NCBI RefSeq assembly: GCF_963169125.1
Contig: NC_084801.1
Location: forward strand, 111,131,061 to 111,195,060
Direction of reading: 5' to 3'
Length of the DNA stretch: 64,000 nucleotides
DNA from: Humulus lupulus
Taxonomy: Eukaryota > Streptophyta > Magnoliopsida > Rosales > Cannabaceae
The translations under genes were made by a program, and so were the position numbers. A model generated the notes under the pieces. It was given only the letters and a program-made list of their open reading frames with translations, had not been told where the DNA came from and ran no database searches. Below are positions 46,336 to 56,581 of the stretch, one piece after another (the stretch's first letter is position 1; the number at the start of each line of letters is the position of its first letter).

Positions 46336-47252
46336 ACAACTATCCCATCCTTACAAAAAATTTATCCTCAAAATTTGCAAGAATAAATCAGGATATCGGT
46401 CCCGCATATTCGTCTCAAACTTCCAAAATGCCTCTTCCACTTTGTTGTTCCTCCACAACACTTTTACTAAGGCAATGGTCTTGTTCCGCAAGACTTTATC
46501 TTTTCAGTCTAGAATCAGAATCAACTTTTCCACATAAGACAAGCCTTGATCTAGCTCTAGGTTTTCATAACTCAGCCCATGCATAGAATTTGATACGTAC
46601 TTCCGGAGCATGGACACATGAAATATGTTGTGAACCCCTGATAAAGTTGGAGGCATAGCCAATCTGTAAGCTACCTTTCAAACTCACTCAAGAATTTTGA
46701 AAGGACCAACAAACCTAGGGCTTAACATGCCTTTCACTCCAAATCGCTTTACTCCTCTCAAAGGAGCAACTCTGAGGAACACATGTCACCAGCTTTAAAC
46801 TCTACACTCCTACATCTCAAGTCTGAGTAACTCTTCTGTCGACTCTCGGAGGTGAGCATCCGAGCTCTAATACTTTCAATCGCCTTATTGGTCCTCTCAA
46901 CAGCCTCAGAAACTAAGTATTTCTTCTCACCCATCTCGTCCCAATGGATGGGCAATCTGAACTTCCTCTCATACAACATTTCATATAGAGCCACTCTGAT
47001 AGTCACTGATAGTCGTTATTGTATGAAAACTCAATCAAAGAGAGATACTTACTCCAAGATCCCTCAAAATCCAGCACACAGGCTCGTAGCACGTCGTCCA
47101 ATTTCTGAATTGTCCTCTAAGACTGTCCATCCATCTAAGAATGATAAGCGGTACTAAACAAAAATTATGTGCCCATAGCCTTCTGCAAGCTCTACCAAAA
47201 ATTAGAGGTGAAGGCAGGGTCCTTATCGGATACTATCGACCTCGGAGCCCCA
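46336..47252 (-). pseudogene. Integrase and tail fragment belonging to the inverted LTR
   Basis: Minus strand, moving away from the LTR: polypurine GGATGGGATAGTTGT, chromodomain-like tail (46380-46520), RKYVSNSMHG-type segment, then RSVEFKAGD, YSDLR, EMLYERKFRLPIHWDEMGEK, FGGIL-type and finally the RDPAFTS segment of the core at 47200-47240. Frameshifts near 46785, 47005 and 47160. It ends abruptly at the …SIVSDRD/GAPR region where satellite begins. Confidence 0.87.
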
Positions 47253-48577
47253 TAAGATCGGATTTGACCCCTAGTACTACGTTCTCCTTGAGAAATAACA
47301 CTCATCGTGAAACTTGCCCTATAGGGTGATCTACTATCCCGGAGAGCCTGTTACATAACCGAAATTTCCAACAGTTTAAAATAACCCCTATATGAGTGAG
47401 GTAGGCACCGTTTAGGATATCATTGCGATAATGCAGTCGGCCCCTAGTAGTACCTCCGCATTGAGAAATAACACTAATCATGAAACATGCCCTATACTAT
47501 AATCGGCTATTCCGGAGACTGCGTTACAAGATCAAACCTTTCCAATAGTCTAATATACCCACTAAACGGGTGAGGTATGCTCAATTTACGATCTCGTTGC
47601 AAGATCAGAGTTTGCCTCTAGTAGTTCCTTTGCTTTGAGAAATAACAATAATCGTGAAACGTGCCCTATAGTGTAATTGGCTATACTCGGAGACCTCATT
47701 ACAAGATCGAACCATTCCAATGGTCCGAAATACCTCATAAACGGGAGAAGTAGGATCAAATTAGGATCACGATGCGAGATCTTAGTCGGCCCATAGTAGT
47801 CGCATCGCTTTAAGAAGTAACACTAATCGTGAAACCTTCCCTATAATGTCATTGTCTATCCTCATAGAACCTGTTAAAAGATCGTACCTTTTCCAATGGT
47901 GTGAATCACCTCGCAAATGGTTGAGGTAGGCCCGATTTAGGATCTCATTTTGAGATCAGACTGAGCCCCTAGTAGTTGCCTCACTTTGATAATTAACACT
48001 AATTGTAAAACGTGCCCTATAGTGTGATCGACTATACTCGGAGATCCTATTACAAGATTGTGTCGTTCCAATGGTCAACAATACCCCCTAAATGGGTGGG
48101 GTAGGCTCAATTTAGGATCTCGTTTCGAGATCGGAGTCGGCCCCTGTTAGTACCTTTGCTTTGAGAAGTAACACTAATCGTGAAACCTTTCCTATAATTT
48201 GATCATCTATCCTCGAATACCTAGTGACAATATTACACCATTTCAACTGTCTGAAATACCCCTTAAATTAGTGAGGTAAGGTCAATTTAGGATCTCATTG
48301 CGAGATCGAAGTCGGCCCCTAGTAGTACCTACGCTTTGAAAAATAACAATAATTGTGAAACCTACCCTATAATGTGATCAACTATCCTCTGAGAACCGGT
48401 TAGAAGATTATACCTTTCCAATGGTCTGAGATACTCCATAAATGGGTGAGGTGGGCTCAATTTAGGATCTCATTTCGAGAATGTATTCGACCCCTATTAG
48501 TTCCTTCTCTTTGAGAATAACACTAATTATGAAACCTAACTTATAGTGTGAGCAGCTATCCTTGGAGACCTCGTTAC
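47253..48577 (-). repeat. Satellite block, inverted orientation (about 7.5 monomers)
   Basis: Reverse complement of the main satellite: repeated GACCCCTAGTAGTACC, TTTGAGAAATAACACTAATC, GTGAAACCTGCCCTATAGTG at ~174-bp spacing. The right junction falls on CGTTACAAAATAAGA, where satellite (…TCGTTACAAGATC) and the Y retroelement (…TTACAAAATAAGACTG) share TTACAA. Confidence 0.93.
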
Positions 48578-48725
48578 AAAATAAGATTGTCACTCTAGTG
48601 AGGGTGTTACAAGAGATATCAAGGTAAAGGACTGGACTCTGAAGTTATAGTCAGACCTGCGGGATTAGTATCCCATGACGTTTGAATAAATTTTCAAAAC
48701 GAAATTCAAATAAGGAGAGGAAAGT
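48578..48725 (+). pseudogene. 3' pol remnant of element Y (copy 2)
   Basis: AATAAGATTGTCACTCTAGT and the following ~140 bases match 41870-42018 closely, ending in the polypurine-like AAGGAGAGGAAAGT before the LTR. Too short to read a domain. Confidence 0.85.
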
Positions 48726-49961
48726 TGTAACGTCCTGAATTCGGTATTAAGGCTGAGTACCTTGATTACTATGCCAACAGGGCATAATCAAATTTATATG
48801 AATTTAATTATGTGAGATTATGTGAAATATATGAGTTATATTAAGATATGACCATTTATGCTTGTTTATGTGTATTAAATATGCATGTGGTCCCGTTTTT
48901 GTGGAAAAAGTCAAGTTTCGTAATTTTGACTTGTTGATGGTATAGTTGTAATTATGTGTTTTTTTATTGGAACCACATTACATTGTGGATATATTTTCGA
49001 TAAATGGCTTAGGATGGTCCTTTAGAGCAATTGGGCGAAAAAGTCATAACAAGGATTTATACCTAGCTCTGGGTGAGCCAAGGGTTATTTTGGTAATTTT
49101 GCGAAGGTCGGGAATTAGTGGAACATTATTGTAGAAAATAATTGTATTTGTTTGTTTAGTAATATAATTGGGAATTTAGGGTGTTAATTTGAGGTTTAGT
49201 GGGGTTGGTGGAAAATGACCTTGGTACCCTTGAAGGTTGCCTTGGGGGTTAATTGTTGCTGGGGGTATTATGGTCATTTGACCAATGCATTATTGTAATG
49301 GGCAGCAGCCTTAGGGGAAAACATTTGCACGTGTTTTCCCTTTCCCTTGGTTCTCTCTTGAGGTGCTTTGATGCTAAGGAAGGTCTTGAGCTTGAAGGGG
49401 ATTTTTGGTGATTGAAGAAAGCTTGTAGGGATTCGAGGAGCAAGGGAAGGAGCTAGGAGCTGCCAAGGGTCTCTCTATTCAGCTGCAACTCGAAATTCAG
49501 AGGAGATGAGCACTTAGATATTCATTTTTTTTAATTTTAATGGTTGCGTTCTTAAGCTTTGGGGAATTGAGTTTGGATATAAATATTTTGTGGATTTTAT
49601 GTTCTTCGGTCATAGATGTCAGTAAATGGTTCTTAAACTTAATTGATGGTCTGTTTGTTGTTGGAAGTCTTGATTTGTAGAGCGATTCTCAGATTTTGGG
49701 AGAGAAGATCGCATTTGAAACACAAGAAGTGCAAGTTGTGTTATAATGTTGGTTTGATAAGTTTGAATGAGTTGGAAGTCTTGGATTTGGGTTGTTAGGA
49801 TGTTATGGGGCATTTTGTGGTTGTAAACTCACTCGGAAGTCTGTTTGGGGCCGATATTCAGGGTCTGGTATGCAGGGGAATCGCGGTTGTGGTTTTGGTG
49901 AATAACATGTTAGTTTCTGGGTAATTTTTGGGTTTCTAGTGACCAAGTGCAACCGAGCTAG
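48726..49961 (+). mobile_element. LTR of element Y, copy 2, part 1
   Basis: Starts TGTAACGTCCTGAATTCGGT. Interrupted at 49961 by the minus-strand solo LTR Z; the last five bases GCTAG are the target duplication. Continues at 54296. Confidence 0.88.
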
Positions 49962-50287
49962 TGTAATGACCCAACTACTCTAGACTTTTGGACCATTAAC
50001 GAAACTATACATACAAATCCTTAATAAAACTTACATTTGCGAAAATACCATAACTTTATTAGAAACTTGTAGAAAAATTAGAGTTACTTACAAAATTATC
50101 AAGAAGGATATGGGATCCCATTGTTTGAAAAACAAAACATAACATGATTTATAATAAAAAGAGATTACATAATAAGTGCGGAAAATACATATAAAGACCA
50201 TAAAAACAAGACTATATCCTCGAAAATCGAACTCTCGACTCCTTGAATCCATTCACCACCGATACACATTCCCCAAGCATCCACGAA

Positions 50288-52694
50288 TGTAACGACCCAA
50301 AATAGCTAATAAGGCTTAAGGGCCTTGATTAGCGTGCCAGGAGGGCATGATGGAATTTATGTGTGATTATTTTATGAATTTAATTGCATGGTTATGAGTT
50401 AAAGCATGTTATAAGACTATTTGTTATCTGAGATGCATGACTATGTATATTAGTATGCATGTAGGCCCGGATCGTGTTAGAAGGGCATAATTGTAATTTT
50501 GGCCATGTTGGGCATAACTGTATTGATATGTGTTGATTGTTGAGACCCCAGTGGTATGTGGGTGTATCTGTGCTTTGTGACTCGAGGCGATCCCAGTGAG
50601 CAGGCTAGCGGAAAGTGATGACGGGAATTTATACCCGGCTCGGGGCGAGCCTGGGGGTATGAACAGGAATTCAGAGAATAGATTGAGATTTATTTTGATG
50701 ATGGGGGATATTTATTTGGTGGTTTATCGGGTGTTGGAGAGCAACGGGAAAATACTAGAGACACTTGAGGATTAGCGGGAATTGGGTGAATGACTAAAAT
50801 GGCCCTACTTGAACAAAAGGATTTAGAATTTATAGGGAGGACGTTTTGGTCATTTGGCTTTTGGAGATAGGTTTTTATAAGGCTTTATAGAGAGTGGGAA
50901 TGCTGAAAGAAAAGAAAAGAAAGAATAAGGAAAGAAAGAAAAGAGAGAAAAACTGATGGGTTTTGCAAGGGTCGGTTTGTGCATTCTTGCACCATTTCCG
51001 CTCCATTTTTCTTGGAGCAAAGCTTAGTGGAGAGCAAGGATAGGCTGAGCATCAAGGATCTTGGGTTAGACTTGAAGATTTGGCAAGAACACATCAACTT
51101 TTGAGGTATGTTTTAAGAGATTTCAGTTTTAAGGGTTTTGATGGTTTGAGCTGTGTTTTGAGCTGAGTTGATGGGAATTTTAGGGAATTTTTTGAGCAAG
51201 CTTTGATGATGAACAAGCTAAGGAGGTCTAGGGTTGAATCAAGGTCGAAATTTGCATCAATGGTAAGAATTCTAAGCCTTTAACTTGTTGTTGACTGAAT
51301 TTCTGAGTTTAGGGTTGTTCATGGTAGATTTTGAGATTTGGGATAAATGTTCTTGGGATTTGAGGATTTGGGATGCTTGGGATGGATGGAGAGTGTTCAT
51401 AAGCTTGATTTTGAGTTTGGTAAAGATTTGGGGAAGTTTGGTTTGAGATTGGGTGAAAGAAATCGCAGAAATGCGATTTTGGGATTTCTGGGCTGCAACT
51501 AGCGCTACAGCGCTAGTCAGTGGGCGCTGTAGCGCTAGTCCCTGTTCCTGGGGGGTGCATTCTGCTTGTAGCGCTATAGCGCCCTCTTTAGAGCGCTGCA
51601 CTGTTCACAGAACGGAATTTTTGGGTTTTGATGAGGGATTTTGACCTAGGGTTCGGGGCTCGGTTCCGCCACTTTGTTTTGGGGATTTAGGACTTCCCGG
51701 GGGCTCGGGATTGGTCCCGAGGCTAGGTATTCGGACTTGGGGTTCGGTGTTGACTTTGACCTATGTTTGTGCCTAGGTGTGCGCTAAGGCTCGAGTGGGA
51801 TCGTGCTCAAGGAGTCAGGTGATCTAAGCTATTGAAGGGAAAGGTAAGAAAACTATAACACCCGTAGGATAGGGCGTGGGCCCATAGTGTGATTGCGGGG
51901 CACGGCCCTATATTGCATGATGAGATGATTGCCGGGCATGGCCCTATATTGCATTACATGTTAGGGTGTAGACTTACATGTATTGATAATTGTATGATTG
52001 TTGTTTGATTTATGCTTTGTATGATTATAATGAAATGAACGGCAAGGGCCGAGTGCGGCGTAGGCCGGGTACGGCAGCGGAGCCGGAAGTAACACCTAGC
52101 ACATGGGATGCTATGGTCAGGGCAGGGCCCGGGACCCACAGGATATGTGTAAGATCCTGCGGTGAAGACCGAGACCCCAGGCTTCGGGGACGGCATGGCC
52201 GTGTTTGCTTAGTCTAATGGTTGACTTGTTTATTTGTGGATTATCTGATATGATTAACCATATATATTTGCATATGTTATGTTCTGCATGAGTTTTCTTG
52301 CTGGGCTTCGGCTCACGGGTGCTCCGTGTTGCAGGTAGGGCAAAGACTGAGTCAACCAACCATGAGTACGGAGAGCGTGAAGTGACGCGTACATGTTTGG
52401 CCTGCCCGACTGCTTTGGTTGGGGGTTTATTTGAAAATGGCTGTAATAATCTATGATTTTGTAACTGATCAACTGTAAACTTATTTCAAGATGTAAATAG
52501 TTTTCAAACCTTATTTTGGGATCCCAATTGTCTAATACTAGAAGTTTTTATTGAGTCAACGCATTTTCAAAGATTACAGCCTTAACTTTTAATCAGTCAC
52601 ACTTTTGTTCAAAACCTCGGTTAGCGAGTTCATTGCACACTGTTTCGTCTTAAAAACTCACTTAGTAACGGGTCTAAGGATGTAGGACGTTACA
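50288..52694 (+). mobile_element. Solo LTR nested in Z
   Basis: TGTAACGACCCAAAATAGCT to AAGGATGTAGGACGTTACA, 2,407 bp, flanked by ACGAA (50283-50287 and 52695-52699). GC-rich block 51485-51600 with near-perfect palindromic words (TAGCGCTACAGCGCTA, GTAGCGCTATAGCGCC). AAAGGTAAGAAAACTATAAC at about 51840 and GCTGGGCTTCGGCTCACGGG at about 52300. Confidence 0.93.
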
Positions 52695-53724
52695 ACGAAC
52701 CTTACCGCCACTATAGCTATTTTCCTGCACATATAAACAAAAAGGAATGAGCCTAATGCCCAACAAGGAAAATCTAACACATAGTTCATATACATAAATT
52801 TCATAAGAAACATAAAGACATAACATAACACTTTATCATACACATACTATTATGGCCATTATTACTTGGGGTCCCATAGACTAAACAAGTCATATGCCCA
52901 TTAGATTAGTGGGGTCCTACTAGCTAAGTAGGTCATATGCCCATAATCTATTTGGGGCTTGTTAGTCAAATGGGTCATATGCCCAAGCCTACAAACATAC
53001 ATATCATAACACATATCATAACATAAGAAACATAAGATAACATATCAGACATATAACATATGCATTTCTATCCTATTTTCCTTACCAAAGTTACCGGGAT
53101 ATGAGGACAGAGTTGGGACTTTTGGAACACTCCTAAAACCATATATAACAGGGTGAGTAGATTTGAAGAAAAAGAAATGAAAGGCATGGAAAGACTAAAC
53201 CTTGAGAAAAATACTTACCAAAACCTTTTTGCTTAAGAACTTAGATTTCCTAACCAAAATAAAAATTAAGGTTAGAAGCTGAGTAGAAGACTATGAGAAC
53301 TTAAAAGAACAAGTACAGAAATGAACTTAGAGTTTTGGGTTACCTTGAAGACTTGTAAGACCAATATGCACCTCAAACCGAAATACTATAAAACCTTACT
53401 TCCCAAAGTGTTTGATAAGCTTATGATGATCAAGCTTATGATTCCCCAACCAAGTGTTTAACTCTCACACTCACCTAGCAACTTGCAGCCTCTAAACTTA
53501 GAGTAAAAGGTGAATAATGGCTGGGTGCTAGGTCCTATTTATAGAGTTTAGGAATGAAAGGATCTTAATTTCACCTGAATAAAAATAATGGCTTTTTAGG
53601 TGAAAATAATTTGAATAATCGTTCAGCAGAGGCTGAAGACTCGTTCAAAAAGGTGCTGGACTTATCTAGAGGTTGAATGGCTTAATGGAAAACAATTTCA
53701 AAATGTTTCAAAATATACTGAAGG

Positions 53725-53850
53725 AGGCGATATATCGCCCCCTATAGGCGATATATCGCCTGGGCCAATATGCCCGAGGCTGTCGTGCATCGTCTTGTGT
53801 TTTTCGTATCTACGTGCTGCGATATATCGCCCCCTGTAGCTGCAATATAT
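53725..53850. repeat. GGCGATATATCGCC palindromes
   Basis: GGCGATATATCGCC occurs twice as a perfect 14-bp palindrome within ~35 bp, joined by CCCTATA, and a third diverged form GCGATATATCGCCCC near 53820 is followed by GCAATATATCAGC. Lies in LTR Z. Confidence 0.85.
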
Positions 53851-54295
53851 CAGCACACGTTGATTATTTAAACACAAAATTACACATTTTTAGCTAAGTT
53901 TGAATGGAGTAAACAGCCTTGACTAAGCCCTCAACGTATTCAAAGCTGTTGACTGACCTTATAGCATTCAAACTTTTACCCTTATTAAATTAAATCCTCA
54001 AAATACTTAATCCTTAATCATCCATACATAACATGTGCTTAAAATCCTATTGGTCCTTATCTAAACCTTATAGTATAATAAATATTATCCTTAATATCAG
54101 TCATATAATCAAACCTTAGGTTAACATTAATATTTTTAAACTATAGGTTAAACTTAGAAAATCTATAAGTACTACTATGAGTGTCCAAATAATTCCCGGT
54201 CTGAACCAAAAATCCACAGTTACAAAGATAATACTATAAATACCATAATACTACTATCTAACTAGCTAAGTAAAGTTCTTTGAATCTACAGCTAG

Positions 54296-54983
54296 TGTCC
54301 CAGAAACCAGGGAATTTGTTTTTTGATTTTTGGGTTTCTAAGTGGCACGACCGTGCCAGTACCCCAGAATTCTAAACATTCTGCAGGCGCGACCGCGCCA
54401 GGTGTACCGAAATGTTTTTTTTTTTTTTGCTAATTTCAGGATTAGGGCTCTAGGAGCTCAGGAATCCATTTAGTGGCTCATTTAGGGCCTTGGGGGACGT
54501 TTCCAACGTCGCGGCAACTGGGAATAGTAATCTTAAGAATAAGGTCTTGGGGTGAGGCTCGGGATTTGAAGTCAGTCCTTAATAAGAGTATGTTTGGGTT
54601 GTGACTAGATTATCACAAGGCTCGGGATCAGGATCATACTTGTAGTCGTATTGTGCATCACATGGAACTCGAGGTAAGAAAATTGCACCCTAGTTGTATT
54701 CGGGGCATGAAATCCTGTAATTGGATATGTCTATAGTTATAAATGTAATTATTCAGTAGGCATGCTTGTATATGACGCATTTTATTGCGTGTTGTGCAAT
54801 ATATATGTGATTATATCTATTCTAAAATCCGGCATAAGGGTGTCGGGGCCGACAACAAGCGTGTGGAACGAAGACTGGCCTAAGCATGCCGGGGGTCGGT
54901 TATAAGACCAGAGGATTCAGCCTAAGGACGTTGGGCCTAAACGTCATAAAAATAAACAGAAGTGTTGATGGCACTTAACTAAC
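54296..54983 (+). mobile_element. LTR of element Y, copy 2, part 2 (3' end missing)
   Basis: Resumes after GCTAG. Shares with copy 1 the stretch TTCAGTAGGCATGC, GTCGGGGCCGACA and AGACCAGAGGATTCAGCC (54755-54920). Contains a palindromic GGCACGACCGTGCC at about 54342 and GGCGCGACCGCGCC at about 54387. Cut at 54983 by LTR W. Confidence 0.85.
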
Positions 54984-55845
54984 TGATATGAACATCACCA
55001 ACAATTGTGATGAAACCCGATAACAATGAAGGTTTGGAACCCCAAGATCGTGTAGACAAGATTTGTTGAGCCTTGACCCGTCACCTAATTAGATGAAAAC
55101 CAAGACTACAAAGGATAGAAAACGCCACACCAAGAAACCTAAGAATATCTCAAGGATCAAGGTGATAAGTTTGGTTGTTTGACCGCCACAAGATTAACTT
55201 GATAAGTTCAAGAGTTCTTTCAAGAAAAAAGAGGAACACACCTCACAATAATAATAATATCTCTCCAAAACATGATGTCTTACAATGTTCATAAAACCCC
55301 TATATATACTTGGAACAATCCTCCAAGAATAAATTCAGCCTTAAAAGCAACACAAACATAAAAATAATAACTCCTCTTGTTTTTAGGCATTTTGGACTTC
55401 AAAAGGCGGCCAAAATAACTTAAATGACTATATTGAATGCATTAACATAACCAGCCATTGGCATTCCCCTATTTAATATCCTTGAAACTCATCAAATTCA
55501 TGCCCTTTAATGACTAAACCATGCTGATTACATTTTTGGATGTTAATTAGCCTCTTCACTTGCTTTGATGACATGGACTAAGCCTTGATTATTATTTGAG
55601 CCCATCTTGGTCTTTTTAGAATCCGCTCAATTCTCTTGGATTAGCCCATTTAGTGCTTCCTTGAAACGCCTGGCTCTAAATCTTGTAATTGGGCCACTAG
55701 GAAGTGACAAAGGGTCTAGTGTAAATCTAGCTCCACTCCCACATGTATGATCAGCATGTCCAGCTCCTTGGTTTGCATCATTCTCCCCCTCTTTAGAAGG
55801 ATTTGTCCTCAAATCATCACCTACATCAAAAGGAGACAAATCAAC
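54984..55845 (-). mobile_element. LTR W (minus) with polypurine tract and internal stub
   Basis: LTR 55780-54984 on the minus strand, starting TGATGCAAACCAAGGAGCTG and ending GATGTTCATATCA, 797 bp, unlike the long LTRs. On its outer side the minus-strand strip CCTTCTAAAGAGGGGGAGAA (55781-55800) is a polypurine tract, preceded by GATTTGAGGACAAAT, the usual end of a gypsy internal region. The internal part is cut off at about 55845 by the next integrase fragment. Confidence 0.78.
55300..55309 (-). promoter_or_regulatory. Possible TATA box of LTR W
   Basis: Minus strand AGTATATATAGGGGTTTT, a good TATA match roughly mid-LTR, where a U3/R promoter would be expected. Sequence evidence only. Confidence 0.4.
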
Positions 55846-56565
55846 ATGTGTATTGGCCTTTGAAGGGTCCTAGAGTAAATGTTTTCCTCTAATATAGTTT
55901 TCCTATAATAATAACTACAAATAATCTATTGGAGTGGCACCTTATGAGATGTTGTATGGTAGGAAGTGTAGATCTCCCATTCATTGGGATGAGATGGGTG
56001 AGAGGGAATATTTGGGTTCAGAGGACCACTGAGGCTATTGAAAACATTAGAGCTCCAATTCTCATGTCTCAGAGTAGACAGAAGAGTTATTCAGACCCAA
56101 AGCGACAGAATGCAGAGTTGCGAGTGGGAGACTATGTCTTCCTTAGGGTTTATCCACTGAGAGGGGTGAAGAGATTTGGGTAGAAGGCCAAGCTAAGCCC
56201 TTGTTTTGTTGGACCAGTTGAGATCCTAGAGAAGATCGGTTAGGTGGCCTATAGGTTGGCCTTACCACCAACACTATGTAGTGTGCATAATGTATTTTCA
56301 TATTTCCATGTTGAAGAAGTATGTATCAGATGGGACTCATGAATTGAGTTACGAGGATCTGGAATTGGAGATAGATTTTTCCTTTGAGGACCAGCCAGTT
56401 CAAATTTTAGACAGAAAGGACAAGGTATTATGGAACAAGACTATACCTATGGTTAAGTTATTATGGAGGAACAGCAAAGTCAGTGAAGCAACCTGGGAGC
56501 AAGAGTTAGATATGCAAGATTAGTATCTCGAGTTGTTCTGGTAAAATTTTGAGGACGAAATTTAT
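55846..56565 (+). pseudogene. Integrase C-terminal fragment of element V (copy 2)
   Basis: Begins at almost the same integrase position as 43780 (CVLDF/GS region) with stops, then MLYGRKCRSPIHWDEMGE-like readings in 55929-56183, YSDPKRQNAELRVGDYVFLR, a stop at 56181, then ISMLKKYVSDGTHELSYEDL, FEDQPVQILDRKDKVLWNKT and the tail MVKLLWRNSKVSEATWEQEL ending at 56523. The chromodomain-like tail is better kept than in copy 1. Confidence 0.9.
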
Positions 56566-56581
56566 GTAAGGAGGGGATAGT
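56566..56581 (+). promoter_or_regulatory. Polypurine tract, element V copy 2
   Basis: GTAAGGAGGGGATAGT directly before the LTR start. Confidence 0.88.

Larger units (their letters stand above)
49962..54290 (-). mobile_element. Solo LTR Z (minus orientation) with a nested solo LTR
   Basis: Left end TGTAATGACCCAACTACTCT, right end TTCTTTGAATCTACA, flanked by GCTAG (49957-49961 and 54291-54295). 1.9 kb without the nested LTR. Orientation is inferred from the GGGATCC box near the left end, which sits near the 3' end in the other LTRs. Includes two GGCGATATATCGCC palindromes (about 53725-53760). No internal coding region. Confidence 0.85.

Noticed and set aside
54984..55780. W as part of the Y LTR
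   Set aside because: It has its own TG…CA ends and an adjacent polypurine tract on the minus strand, and no similarity to Y copy 1 at this position.
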